From Saprospiraceae bacterium UBA7687 (GTDB taxonomy: Bacteria; Bacteroidota; Bacteroidia; Chitinophagales; Saprospiraceae), in assembly GCA_002482845.1 (NCBI GenBank), contig DLGT01000017.1, forward strand, positions 10,968 to 74,967: a stretch of DNA of 64,000 nt, given 5' to 3'. The translations under genes were made by a program, and so were the position numbers. Shown here piece by piece: positions 45,748 through 54,573 of this stretch. Below the pieces are notes generated by a model. The model saw only the letters and a program-made list of their open reading frames with translations. It did no database searches and was not told the origin of the DNA. The stretch's first letter is position 1. Each line of letters starts with the position of its first letter.

Positions 45748-46698
45748 TTACTCTTCTTCTTCTTCTTCTTGCTCTCTCTCAGGCAAAAAGACTTCTGCCA
45801 TCATACATCGTACACTACCACCACCGAATTTCTCAATGTTATCTATAGGTATTGGTAAAAGATTTGTTTTTTCTGACAAGCGTTCTTTCTGATCTCTAGT
45901 TAGTGCTTTATAAGCTGTCTGAGACATAGCCAGATATCTTTTCCCTTCATTGCTGATGACTTCTAGCATATTGCCTGCGAATGACTCCATCTGATCATAA
46001 GAAATTTCAATGACTTCTTTTCCTGTCCGTGCGAATGATTTTAAAAGATCTTTTCTACTGTCTTCATCAGGGATACTTTCCATACAGATGACCACAAAAT
46101 CTTCACCAAGTGCCATCATTACATTGGTATGATAAATTTCTAGTCCATGTCTATCTACAGATTTGAACACGATGCTGCTGGTGCCCATCAGTACATTAAA
46201 CTTATCGATTAGCGTCGCGTCTGTCCGCTGACTCAGACATGCATAAACGATTTCATTTGGTCGATCAAAAATCATGCTTCCTGTCCCTTCTAAAAACAGT
46301 TTATCTTCGTCTTCATAGAACTCAAATGAATATCTATTTTTAACTTTAAAGGACGCTTCGATCTGCTCGATAATATCTTCTCTTCTTTCTATACGACGAT
46401 TGGGCGCGTACATGGGATAGGTGATGAGCGTGCCATTTTCATGTAAACTTATCCAGTTATTGGGAAAAACAGCATCAGGTTTTACAGGTGATATTGTATC
46501 TTCTACGACCATTACATTGATACCCTTTAATCTCAAGATAGCAACCATGTTGTCAAACTCTTTTTTAGCTACTTCTTTGAGTGATGCAGCATCAGAAATG
46601 ACATCTTTTGATTGGAAGGCATTGTTGGTAGCCGTTTGTTCGTTGAAGCCAAAGTTGGCTGGACGAATCATCATGATATTACTGGTAAGTTGCTTCAT
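45748..46698 (-). CDS. ctlX: CtlX-like amidinotransferase / arginine deiminase-related protein
   Basis: A guanidino-group-modifying enzyme of the pentein superfamily, 316 residues from the chosen ATG. It matches the citrulline-utilisation hydrolase (CtlX) family: IMMIRPANFGFNEQTATNNAFQ at the start, VFPNNWISLHENGTLITYPM (substrate Asp/His region), EGTGSMIFDRPNEIVYACLS and a catalytic Cys near the end (GGGSVRCMMAEVFLP). The frame is open to 46749, but the family starts at MKQLTSN (46698). The reaction (hydrolysis of arginine-, citrulline- or ornithine-like substrates) is known only for relatives. The C-terminus is a run of seven Glu encoded by a TTC/CTT trinucleotide repeat at 45750-45770, a length-variable site. 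Confidence 0.85.
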   Translation of the reverse strand: MKQLTSNIMMIRPANFGFNEQTATNNAFQSKDVISDAASLKEVAKKEFDNMVAILRLKGINVMVVEDTISPVKPDAVFPNNWISLHENGTLITYPMYAPNRRIERREDIIEQIEASFKVKNRYSFEFYEDEDKLFLEGTGSMIFDRPNEIVYACLSQRTDATLIDKFNVLMGTSSIVFKSVDRHGLEIYHTNVMMALGEDFVVICMESIPDEDSRKDLLKSFARTGKEVIEISYDQMESFAGNMLEVISNEGKRYLAMSQTAYKALTRDQKERLSEKTNLLPIPIDNIEKFGGGSVRCMMAEVFLPEREQEEEEEE

Positions 46699-46795
46699 TT
46701 GGATTTGTTTTGTTAAATTTTGAATGGATTTAAAAGTGTTTTGTAACAAACTACAATTGCAATTACACTAACGATAATTTTTTGACTTTATTTTT

Positions 46796-46959
46796 GAGTC
46801 TACTCCGAAAAGTACTTAGTTAAAATAGAATGAAAACTTTTTATTTCTACTGCATTGATAATCAAATGTATACCCCTTTAGGGGCTAGGGGTGCTTCCCT
46901 TTAAGGTTAGGGTTAGAAACGGTTGATTATCAATCTATTTGTGTTTTCGGAGTGGACTC
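46796..46959 (+). repeat. MITE-like inverted-repeat element, copy C (longest)
   Basis: A 164-bp element with well-preserved ends: GAGTCTACTCCGAAAA (46796-46811) and TTTTCGGAGTGGACTC (46944-46959). The core stem is TTGATAATCAA paired with TTGATTATCAA, with a G-rich loop (AGGGGCTAGGGG) not present in copies B and D. The right end provides the TGA stop of the methyltransferase gene at 46958. Confidence 0.78.
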
Positions 46960-47749
46960 ATTTTTTAAAAACAATATAATGCGCCGTTGTGATAAAATTT
47001 CTAAGTACAGGAATACTGGCTAAAAAAGGTAAAAGCTTTTTTTGTATCCAACCAAACTTATGTTTATAAATCGGATTGATAAACCAATGGACTTCCTCTA
47101 AAATCTTAAACTGATTGTCTTTTAGAATTCTGTACATTCTACCGATATTAATACCTGTCTCTTTTATTTCTAAAAGTTCTTTGATAGTACCTTTATTTTC
47201 TCCAAAAGATTTTAATACCCATGTATAAACAGATACAGGCAAAAGATGAAACCAAGGCAAAGTGCGCAATAATTTATGATCGCAAATCTGCTGATGTCCG
47301 CCAAATGGCATCCACCATGGCGGATATGCAAAAAATATAATGCCATTATCAGAGATAAACTCTTTTAGTTTTGGAATAAAACGCTCTTGGTCAGGTATAT
47401 GTTCGATCACATCTTTTAGGACAATGACATCAAACAGCTGAGGAAAAGCTTCTTTGGGATCGATATCATAAATATTTTGATTGATCACTGCTGCCCTACC
47501 TTGTTGTATATCATCTGCAAGAAACTTCTTTGCATTTTCATACCTAGTAGTGGACAATTCTACACCGGTGACATGATATCCATGATTGAGAAATGCTTTT
47601 AAAACGCCTGCCTCTGCACATCCTACTTCAAGTATCCAATTGTCTGTAGATTTATGCAAATATGGTGTTATAAAAGGAATGATACTCTCTTCTGTGACGA
47701 CTCGTTGAATCTCAAAATACCGTGGTTTATCCGTATGAAAATCAAACAT
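46958..47749 (-). CDS. Class I SAM-dependent methyltransferase
   Basis: A 263-residue methyltransferase with the Rossmann motifs: motif I LEVGCAEAGVLKAFLNHGYH (about 40-59), acidic end of strand 2 VTGVELS, motif post-I DVIVLKDVIEHIPD and PPWWMPFGGHQQICDH. The C-terminal hydrophobic part suggests membrane association. It belongs to the methyltransferase 11/23 type; the acceptor is unknown. The stop codon TGA lies in the inverted repeat end of MITE copy C, so the last residues may have been changed by that insertion. A -7 box TACATTTG at 47808-47815 is 58 bases before the ATG. Confidence 0.85.
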   Translation of the reverse strand: MFDFHTDKPRYFEIQRVVTEESIIPFITPYLHKSTDNWILEVGCAEAGVLKAFLNHGYHVTGVELSTTRYENAKKFLADDIQQGRAAVINQNIYDIDPKEAFPQLFDVIVLKDVIEHIPDQERFIPKLKEFISDNGIIFFAYPPWWMPFGGHQQICDHKLLRTLPWFHLLPVSVYTWVLKSFGENKGTIKELLEIKETGINIGRMYRILKDNQFKILEEVHWFINPIYKHKFGWIQKKLLPFLASIPVLRNFITTAHYIVFKK

Positions 47750-47807
47750 TTATGATTATTTAGTAATGAAAAAGTCAGATGTGCTTAAGGTACGAAACTT
47801 CAAGCCG

Positions 47808-47815
47808 CAAATGTA
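47808..47815 (-). promoter_or_regulatory. -7 box of the methyltransferase gene
   Basis: TACATTTG on the minus strand, a full TAnnTTTG match, 58 bases before the ATG at 47749. Confidence 0.35.
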
Positions 47816-47941
47816 TAGTAATACTTCAAGGTGAAGAGGTTGAAGTAAATTGAGTGCAGCTGACTTACAAAAATAATTTGAATCTGATGCTAAAGATTTA
47901 TTTGGGTTATTTACATTCTCTTGCATTTAGCTGTTAGATTT

Positions 47942-48079
47942 GAATTTTCTCTGAAAACCATTTGACAGGAAAATAAGAAACTACTACTTTCTACTAAATT
48001 GATAATCAACTGTTTCCCTTTAGGGTGCAGGGTAAAAAACGGTTGATTATCATAATTTGAGTATTTTCGGAGTGGACTC
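47942..48079 (+). repeat. MITE-like inverted-repeat element, copy D
   Basis: About 138 bp. The right end TTTTCGGAGTGGACTC (48064-48079) is identical to copy C, and the core ATTGATAATCAACTGTTTCC against AAACGGTTGATTATCA is well kept, whereas the left end (GAATTTTCTCTGAAAA) has decayed. It fills the middle of the 385-bp gap between the methyltransferase and enoyl-CoA hydratase genes; nothing else was recognised in that gap. Confidence 0.7.
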
Positions 48080-48134
48080 ATAATTTAAGCATATTAATTT
48101 AATAATCAATTATTTTTGTGAATTTCAACAGACA

Positions 48135-48914
48135 CTATTTAGCTTTGAATTCGGCTTTACGCTTCTCTACAAAAGCAAGTGCGCCTTCTTTAGAATCTTC
48201 ACTGCCTATGGTATGTCCGAAGTCCTCATATTCTTTTTTAAAGCCATCGATTTGTTTATCAAAATAGGCATTTACCAATGAAATACTTTGAGCTACAGCT
48301 AAAGGACCTTTGGTGGCAATTTTATTTAATATTTCCATGGCTTTTGTGACTTCTTGACCTGATTCGACCACATGTGTCACTAGTCCAAGCCTTAAAGCTT
48401 CTTCTGCATTGATCATATCAGCCGTGAGCAACATTTCAGTTGCTTTGCCTTTGCCTATGAGTTGAATGAGTCGCTGAGATCCACCATAACCAGGTACAAG
48501 GCCAAGATTTACTTCAGGTTGCCCAAACTTAGCATTTGATCCTGCTACTCTAATGTGACATGACATAGCCAACTCGCATCCACCACCAAGTGCAAATCCA
48601 TTGACAGCAGCGATGACAGGTGCATGAAATCTTTCTATTTTGAAAAATATATCTTGTCCACGTTTAGAAAGAGCAGATCCTCCTACAGCATCCAAGGTAC
48701 TAAATTCTTTAATATCCGCTCCAGCTACAAATGCTTTTTGGCCTTCACCTGTGATGATGACTCCTTTGATGGAATAGTCACCATAATGTTTGGTAAAAAA
48801 CTGATCCAACTCATCAAAAACTTGTCTGTTCAGTGCATTGAGTGCAGTGGGTCTATTAATGGTAAGGATATAAAATGGTCCTTCTTGGGTTACATTTATT
48901 AACTGATCTGACAT
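48135..48914 (-). CDS. Enoyl-CoA hydratase/isomerase family protein
   Basis: A crotonase-fold enzyme, about 259 residues from the chosen start, that typically hydrates trans-2-enoyl-CoA in beta-oxidation. Seen: AFVAGADIKEFSTLD (oxyanion hole, first half), FALGGGCELAMSCHIRVA (second half, first catalytic Glu in GGGCELA) and GQPEVNLGLVPGYGGSQRL with the second catalytic Glu, as in true hydratases. The frame is open up to 48941, but a -7 box TATCTTTG overlaps that start (48939-48946), which puts transcription initiation near 48932. I therefore use the ATG at 48914 (MSDQLIN), the normal N-terminus of the family. Confidence 0.9.
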   Translation of the reverse strand: MSDQLINVTQEGPFYILTINRPTALNALNRQVFDELDQFFTKHYGDYSIKGVIITGEGQKAFVAGADIKEFSTLDAVGGSALSKRGQDIFFKIERFHAPVIAAVNGFALGGGCELAMSCHIRVAGSNAKFGQPEVNLGLVPGYGGSQRLIQLIGKGKATEMLLTADMINAEEALRLGLVTHVVESGQEVTKAMEILNKIATKGPLAVAQSISLVNAYFDKQIDGFKKEYEDFGHTIGSEDSKEGALAFVEKRKAEFKAK

Positions 48915-48938
48915 ATCTATTGACATTTTTTGCGTGGG

Positions 48939-48946
48939 CAAAGATA
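48939..48946 (-). promoter_or_regulatory. -7 box deciding the start of the enoyl-CoA hydratase gene
   Basis: TATCTTTG on the minus strand matches TAnnTTTG. Because it overlaps the most upstream possible start (48941), that start cannot be used, and the ATG at 48914 becomes the likely one. Confidence 0.45.
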
Positions 48947-49007
48947 GTATTTTTTTGGATGATCGTCCGTTTTTCAGTCTTGTAAAATATTAGCTGCCCA
49001 AGGAGAA

Positions 49008-50015
49008 TTATATGGTATCGTGGAGATGCCAAGCGTCTTTGTTGAATTGTTTCTGAACGGTAGTCTTAAAGAGATCAGGATTTTTTGCGATACAATCATA
49101 GGAAATCCCTACCCTTTTAAGTCCATTATGCATTTGTGAATACGTCTTGAATCCTTTGGCATGGATACGTTTTATAAGTTTGTCAGCATTATTGGTATTC
49201 TTGAATGCGCCTACGATGACAATGCACGATTTCATAGTAACAATTGACTGACTATTTTTTACTTCAGCTTCCTTTATTTCTGGTGTAACAAGTTTCGTTA
49301 AGATCTGATTGGCAGAATCTTTAGTAACTTTTGTTGCTTCTTTTGATTCCAAAATAGAATCAATTTCAGTCAATAAACTATCGTCATTTAAAGCAGATGT
49401 ATGAGCGATTTCATTTTCAGTTTCTTCTTTTACGATGTTTTCTTTAGTTTCACCAGAATCACTAGAATAAAACCAAGCCAATATCACTACCAATGTCAAT
49501 AATGCTAATAAAATAGGCCACAAGTAGTTGTTTGTCGACGTCGACGCTTGTGATGTTAAAATAATAGGTGCATCCGCTTCTTTTGTAAAATCACCATTTC
49601 TCTTTAAATAAGTGGGTAAAGCTGCGACTGAGATAGGCTCGAGTCCTTGGTAACGATTGAATGTACCCACAGATTTTTCTACAAAACCTTCGGCTGTTAA
49701 CGTTACGAATGATCCCAATTCAAATCTTTGATTTTGGTGCCAAGCTGCATTATAATCACTTACCAATGAAGCCTGCAATTGTTTGGCATCAGACGCATTC
49801 ATTCCTGCATCTATTAGTTGACGTTCAAAAAGGACATCTTCTACAACTTGACTATTAAAAGAAATTTGGGTAGCAGGTGGAGATAGTTTTGAACGATCAT
49901 TATTAAATGTAGCAGTCAAAGGATGCAATGTAAATGTACCTAAAGACGGTATAGCCACTCGGCCATACGACATCAGCATTTGGTAAACATATCTGGAATA
50001 AACCTGATTTTGCAT
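49008..50015 (-). CDS. HU-CCDC81-type and SPOR domain protein
   Basis: About 335 residues. The N-terminus (YVYQMLMSYGRVAIPSLGTF, then RQLIDAGMNASDAKQL) matches the prokaryotic HU-like/CCDC81 double domain (about 1-115), a DNA-binding-type fold used in Bacteroidota proteins near the cell envelope. A single membrane helix lies at about 168-186 (YLWPILLALLTLVVILAWFY), followed by an acidic linker and a C-terminal SPOR domain (about 260-335, CIVIVGAFKNTNNADKLIKR) that binds denuded peptidoglycan at division sites. The order suggests cytoplasmic N-terminus and periplasmic SPOR, linking nucleoid-side and cell-wall contacts (inference). Start ATG at 50015 chosen over 50027 as MQNQVYS fits the family. 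Confidence 0.82.
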   Translation of the reverse strand: MQNQVYSRYVYQMLMSYGRVAIPSLGTFTLHPLTATFNNDRSKLSPPATQISFNSQVVEDVLFERQLIDAGMNASDAKQLQASLVSDYNAAWHQNQRFELGSFVTLTAEGFVEKSVGTFNRYQGLEPISVAALPTYLKRNGDFTKEADAPIILTSQASTSTNNYLWPILLALLTLVVILAWFYSSDSGETKENIVKEETENEIAHTSALNDDSLLTEIDSILESKEATKVTKDSANQILTKLVTPEIKEAEVKNSQSIVTMKSCIVIVGAFKNTNNADKLIKRIHAKGFKTYSQMHNGLKRVGISYDCIAKNPDLFKTTVQKQFNKDAWHLHDTI

Positions 50016-50112
50016 CAAAACAATCATATTTCACATAAAGATATAGAAATAATTGTGCCAATTTAAAACATGTTTAAATATTTATGGCTTTATAATCAGT
50101 ATATTAGGAACC

Positions 50113-50211
50113 TTACTTCAAAAAAACCGCATCGTTTACTTCATCTGCCAGTCTGAAATCGATGGTAGGCAGGCACGCTAAACTCTTTAATTCTTTTATT
50201 GTCAGAACCAT
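50113..50211 (-). CDS. Possible 32-residue small ORF
   Basis: A short minus-strand frame from ATG (50211) to TAA (50113) with ordinary codon use: MVLTIKELKSLACLPTIDFR, then LADEVNDAVFLK. It looks more like real coding sequence than the surrounding AT-rich gap, but no ribosome site or homologue is known to me; it may be a small peptide or a fragment of a lost gene. The rest of the 421-bp gap (50028-50448) shows nothing I can name. Confidence 0.25.
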   Translation of the reverse strand: MVLTIKELKSLACLPTIDFRLADEVNDAVFLK

Positions 50212-50448
50212 AAGTTATCGATTAGCTACTAAAAAAATATTTAAACATCTTCTGACGAATTTACCATTTTTTGACATTGGTAGATTTAAGAAAAAGTAAT
50301 TTTGCCATTATTTCGACAATTCAAGAAAGGTATTTTTATCGATTATATTATTCTTGAAAACTAGAAGGCTTACATCAAACGTATATAGTTGTAAATCTTT
50401 GTGGCGAAATGGATGTTATTCATGGATTAAAGTAAATATTGTGAGATT

Positions 50449-51429
50449 ATGAGGTTTCTTTCTTATGGTGTGATGGTCTATATGCTGATGGCATTAATAT
50501 GGTGGACCGTATTATTGCTCAAAAATAATACAAGTTTGTACGAGTCAAAATTAGAATTGCTTCAAGAAAGTCAAAATAGAATTTTCGAAGTAAAAGATTT
50601 TGACATCAAAACTACACCTGAATACGAAACGATCACATCCACCTTTGAAAGAAATAAAAAAATGATTCTTGGTGAAGGTATGGTTTTCGGTATCTCACTG
50701 ATTTTAGGGCTTTGGTTTATCCAAAATGCTTATATCAAAGAAGTGGAAAACACAGGAAAACAAAAGAATTTCCTACTCTCTGTCACCCATGAACTTAGAT
50801 CTCCCATAGCATCCATAAATCTCATCACTCAGACGCTGTTAAAAAGAAAATTGCCACCTGAAAAGACCATCGATCTGCACGAAAGTATTTTGTCAGAAAG
50901 CACTAGATTAGAAAAACTTATCAATAATCTGTTACTGACCACAAGGATAAATAATTCGTACACATACAATTTTGAATCCATCAATGTCCACGATGCTATC
51001 CACGAAGTAATTAAAAATACACATTTTCAGTGCCCTGAAGTAAATATTCATACACATCTTCCTAATCCAGATTTGAATATCATGGCGGACAAAGAAGCTT
51101 TTATTTCCATTATCAATAATATGGTAGAGAATGGCATAAAATACTCTCCAAAACCTGCTAAAATTGATATTAAGGTACATGAAAATCAAAAAAACATCAT
51201 CATAGAAGTGACAGATGAAGGTATTGGGATTCCAGAAAATGAAAAATCAAAAGTAACAGGACAGTTCTATCGAGTTGGTAGTGAAGAGACTAGAGAAACA
51301 AAAGGAACAGGTCTAGGGTTATATATCGTAGATAAGATCACCAAAGCCCACAATGGCTTTTTGGAAATACAAAATAACGCACCAAAAGGAAGTAAATTTA
51401 TCATTACATTACCCAAAAAACAATCATAA
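50449..51429 (+). CDS. Membrane sensor histidine kinase
   Basis: A 326-residue kinase. Two membrane helices (about 5-25 and 73-91) bracket a short periplasmic loop of about 45 residues, too small for a standard sensing domain, and there is no HAMP. The catalytic parts are complete: H-box THELRSPIAS (phospho-acceptor His114), N-box NNMVENGIKYSP, G1 DEGIGIP, and G2 GTGLGLYIV. It should phosphorylate the response regulator encoded two bases downstream. The signal is unknown. Confidence 0.92.
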   Translation: MRFLSYGVMVYMLMALIWWTVLLLKNNTSLYESKLELLQESQNRIFEVKDFDIKTTPEYETITSTFERNKKMILGEGMVFGISLILGLWFIQNAYIKEVENTGKQKNFLLSVTHELRSPIASINLITQTLLKRKLPPEKTIDLHESILSESTRLEKLINNLLLTTRINNSYTYNFESINVHDAIHEVIKNTHFQCPEVNIHTHLPNPDLNIMADKEAFISIINNMVENGIKYSPKPAKIDIKVHENQKNIIIEVTDEGIGIPENEKSKVTGQFYRVGSEETRETKGTGLGLYIVDKITKAHNGFLEIQNNAPKGSKFIITLPKKQS

Positions 51430-51431
51430 AA

Positions 51432-52112
51432 ATGCGCATATTACTAGTAGAAGACGAAGAACAGCTACGTAAAATCATCAAGATGAATCTTGAGCTAGAT
51501 GGATATGAAGTGATCGCCACAGATAATGGACGAAAAGCGCTAGAACTAGCTGAAGGACAACACTTTGACTTGATGGTACTAGATGTGATGTTACCAGAAG
51601 TCAATGGCTTTCAAATATGTGAACAAGTCCGACTTCGCAATAGCAAAGTAGGTATCATAATCATCTCAGCCAAAGATACATCTAATGACAGAATCACAGG
51701 TCTCAAACTCGGTGCTGACGATTATCTCACCAAACCATTCAACTTAGAAGAGTTATTGCTACGTGTGCAAAACTTGTTAAAAAGGAGTTCGGAAGAAAAT
51801 GCCAAAGACTTAGAAAAATATAGTTTCAGTGGCAATGACATCAATTTTGTTACATATGATGCTCACAGCCAAAATGGAGAGTTCCGACTGACAAAAAAAG
51901 AAGTTTTACTTCTTAAGCTATTGATAGAACGACAAGGGGAAGTAGTCTCTCGTCAGCAAATACTTCAGACTGTCTGGGGATACGACATCTACCCTTCTAC
52001 GCGGACGATAGACAATTTTATTCTTTCATTTAGAAAATATTTTGAAAAGGATCAGCGCGATCCACAGCATTTTCACTCTATACGAGGTGTGGGTTATAAG
52101 TTTACACCTTGA
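51432..52112 (+). CDS. OmpR-family response regulator
   Basis: A 226-residue transcription factor. The receiver domain (1-118) has the acidic pair EDE (7-9), the phospho-acceptor Asp51 in LDVMLP, the conserved Ser/Thr in IIISAKD and Lys in LTKPF. The C-terminal winged helix (about 130-226) ends in the typical RGVGYKF. It starts two bases after the kinase gene, so the pair is one operon. Its last 19 bases overlap the end of the convergent EI24 gene. Confidence 0.93.
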   Translation: MRILLVEDEEQLRKIIKMNLELDGYEVIATDNGRKALELAEGQHFDLMVLDVMLPEVNGFQICEQVRLRNSKVGIIIISAKDTSNDRITGLKLGADDYLTKPFNLEELLLRVQNLLKRSSEENAKDLEKYSFSGNDINFVTYDAHSQNGEFRLTKKEVLLLKLLIERQGEVVSRQQILQTVWGYDIYPSTRTIDNFILSFRKYFEKDQRDPQHFHSIRGVGYKFTP

Positions 52113-52840
52113 GTTGGAGTTTTTAATTCTATTTTCTCAATAAAATACCTTGTACCAGCCACAGTTGTAAAATATGGAGCAAGCACGATTCCTAAAATCG
52201 GAATAGCAAACATAACTAAAAATATAGCACCAAGGGCAATGGCTGCCCACTTGTGTTGATAGACTTTGGCAACAGATTCTTTGAAAGTAAAGTGACGCTC
52301 AAGATAAAAATCCATGATGCCAAATCCTGTAAAATAAGCTTGAACAAGAAACATCACTGGCACCACAAAAACCGTCAAAAGGGGAAAAAATCCCAAAATC
52401 AATAGAAAAATTGTCAGGGATAATTCTTTGAGCATATTTCTCATATTGATACGCACGCTTCTCACCGCTGATTTTGTGAATGAAAATCCAGCACCTTTGT
52501 TGCTACCTTGCAATACCAATTCTGTTCTTTCTGAAATGTAACTCAACATAGGCGATAAAGCGATCAATAATATATATTTGATCAACATAAAAAACAGTAA
52601 AAACACCGCTATGCCTATTATAATCGAAAATACAATTGACTCATGTGCCCATTCCCATGGTACTAACGAACCAAGATAATCACCCGTAACCGTGGCAAAT
52701 TTAAAACCCAAATAAATTAATAAACCACAAATGACCAACGCTGCAAATCCAGAATAAAAAATATATCTTAGTGCATCTGATTTTTTGCCCGTGATGGTAC
52801 CAAAAAACAATGTGATAATATTTGAAATTTGTCTGAACAT
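52094..52840 (-). CDS. EI24 domain-containing membrane protein
   Basis: A 248-residue integral membrane protein with about five or six hydrophobic segments (for example LVICGLLIYLGFKFA, IVFSIIIGIAVFLLFFMLIK, LGFFPLLTVFVVPVMFLVQA) and the family stretch YFTGFGIMDFYLERHFTFKE. It belongs to the EI24/CysZ-like family; CysZ proteins import sulfate, but Bacteroidota members are uncharacterised. Its 3' end overlaps the response regulator gene by 19 bases in convergent orientation, and I see no terminator between them. Confidence 0.82.
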   Translation of the reverse strand: MFRQISNIITLFFGTITGKKSDALRYIFYSGFAALVICGLLIYLGFKFATVTGDYLGSLVPWEWAHESIVFSIIIGIAVFLLFFMLIKYILLIALSPMLSYISERTELVLQGSNKGAGFSFTKSAVRSVRINMRNMLKELSLTIFLLILGFFPLLTVFVVPVMFLVQAYFTGFGIMDFYLERHFTFKESVAKVYQHKWAAIALGAIFLVMFAIPILGIVLAPYFTTVAGTRYFIEKIELKTPTQGVNL

Positions 52841-52899
52841 AAGTAAATCTTAGTTGGTTTGCAACGTTAAAAACCACTACAAAAGTAATTTTTAATGTG

Positions 52900-52907
52900 T
52901 ATCTTTG
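52900..52907 (+). promoter_or_regulatory. -7 box of the exported EEP hydrolase gene
   Basis: TATCTTTG matches TAnnTTTG; the ATG at 52982 follows after 74 bases. Confidence 0.35.
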
Positions 52908-52981
52908 AAAGAAATATCGAAAAATATGCTGAAATGATAGATGAAGTATTAAAACTAAACAAAAATAATTAATTTTGACCT

Positions 52982-53836
52982 ATGATAACATCTCGACAAC
53001 TTTTATTATTTTTATGGTTATTGTTGACTAACATTTTCAACATCCAATCGCTGAAAGCTCAGTTGACCCACATCATTACATACAACATCAAATATGATGA
53101 TAAAAATGATAAAGTCAATAATTGGAATGATCGTAAAGAATACATGGTCAAGCAATTGCGTCATTATGATGTGTCTATTTTCGGTCTACAAGAAGCTTTG
53201 TTGCATCAGTGCGAATATATTGATTCGAGTTTGACTGATTTTAGTTACGTCGGCGCAGGAAGAGACGATGGTTTGCAAAAAGGCGAATTTAGTCCAATTT
53301 TCTATGACAGCACCAAATATGAAGCTATTCAATCAGGTACTTTCTGGCTATCAGAATCACCCGAAAAACCAGGTAAAAGTTGGGATGCCGCCTTTCCTAG
53401 AGTATGTACCTATCTACTACTCAAAGACAAAAAACTTCAAAGTCGTTTTTGGGTTTTTAACACACATTTTGATCATATAGGTGTGCAAGCAAGAATAAAC
53501 TCCGCCAAACTCATCACGGATCAAATAAAGATATTCAATCGTGAGCAACTACCTGTCATACTCATGGGCGACTTTAATGTGGAACCACAAGATGCCCCTA
53601 TTCAGACAATTACTGAATATTTGACAGATGCTTTGACCATTTCAAAGAAACCATTATTTGGACCTTTGGGTACTTTCAATGGTTTTACTCAGGAAATTGT
53701 TGACAAAAGAATTGACTATTTTTTTACTAAAAAAGTAAAAGTGCATGCTTATGTTCATCTAGATGACAAATTGCCAAACAGCAAACACATTTCGGACCAT
53801 TTGCCTGTATTGATAAGTGTAAATATTGGGGAATAG
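52982..53836 (+). CDS. Exported endonuclease/exonuclease/phosphatase family protein
   Basis: A 284-residue EEP hydrolase with a signal peptide (LLLFLWLLLTNIFNIQSLKA), so it acts outside the cytoplasm. Motifs: IITYNIKYDDKND (Asn), IFGLQEALLHQ (catalytic-type Glu), LLKDKKLQSRFWVFNTHFDH, VILMGDFNVEPQD (Asp-x-Asn) and ISDHLPVLISV (Asp-His). An exported enzyme of this type usually cleaves phosphodiesters of nucleic acids, sphingolipids or nucleotides; the substrate is not fixed here. It is unlike the cytoplasmic EEP protein at 30877, which lacks a signal. Confidence 0.88.
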   Translation: MITSRQLLLFLWLLLTNIFNIQSLKAQLTHIITYNIKYDDKNDKVNNWNDRKEYMVKQLRHYDVSIFGLQEALLHQCEYIDSSLTDFSYVGAGRDDGLQKGEFSPIFYDSTKYEAIQSGTFWLSESPEKPGKSWDAAFPRVCTYLLLKDKKLQSRFWVFNTHFDHIGVQARINSAKLITDQIKIFNREQLPVILMGDFNVEPQDAPIQTITEYLTDALTISKKPLFGPLGTFNGFTQEIVDKRIDYFFTKKVKVHAYVHLDDKLPNSKHISDHLPVLISVNIGE

Positions 53837-53853
53837 TCGATAGTATTATTTGA

Positions 53854-54381
53854 TTACCAGCCCCTATATTTTGGTGGTTTGATACCCTTCAATCTCAAAT
53901 AAACAATCAATTGTCCACGATGGTGCGTAGCATGATCGTGCATCAAGTGGATTATTTGTCTGACGGTTTTCGGACCAGCAAAAAAATCCATTTTATCATT
54001 TAATCTATTGATGTCCATCTCCTTATGAGCTATCATAGCTAAAGCATAAGCATCTTCTATTTCTTTTTTGATGTCTAATGCTAAAAATAGTTGTTCCTTG
54101 TTTTCCTTTTTAAAAGTAGTATCATTCATCATATAAACCTGCGAAAGCCAAGTCATATTTTGTCCCATGTGCAGTAATTGTTCGCCAAAACTCATTTCTT
54201 CATCGGTTGGTTTAAAACCATACAAAGAATCTGGCATTAATTCAGCTATCTTCATGGTGTAATCCATTGAGTTTTTCCACTTTTCTTCAAGTTCTTTTAG
54301 TGCCAAATTACTTTGTCCATTTAGACTTAGAGAATTTAAATACATAATTAAACTAAATAAGATCAAATTTTGAATTTTCAT
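53854..54381 (-). CDS. Exported DinB family protein
   Basis: About 175 residues from the chosen start. A signal peptide (LILFSLIMYLNSLSLNGQ) is followed by a DinB-type four-helix bundle: metal-ligand His residues in SFGEQLLHMGQNMTWL (helix 2) and MHDHATHHRGQLIVYLRLKG (helix 4). In related thiol-transferases (bacillithiol/mycothiol) the three His bind a divalent metal; the reaction here is unknown. The frame is open to 54453, but residues before MKIQNLIL spoil the signal, so I use the ATG at 54381. Convergent with the EEP gene, leaving a 17-base gap. Confidence 0.83.
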   Translation of the reverse strand: MKIQNLILFSLIMYLNSLSLNGQSNLALKELEEKWKNSMDYTMKIAELMPDSLYGFKPTDEEMSFGEQLLHMGQNMTWLSQVYMMNDTTFKKENKEQLFLALDIKKEIEDAYALAMIAHKEMDINRLNDKMDFFAGPKTVRQIIHLMHDHATHHRGQLIVYLRLKGIKPPKYRGW

Positions 54382-54573
54382 TTTAAATCTTGAATTATAA
54401 AAAAGTGAAATAACTTTATAAGTAGCTATTATTGACAATCGAAACATAAACACAAAAGTAAGCTTGATGGTTGATCTTTAGAATAATTCTAGGAAAATTG
54501 ATATTCCAATCAAAATCACAATCAAAACTGAAATTTTTCTATTTTTACACCAAATTCATTAAAATCCAACCTT

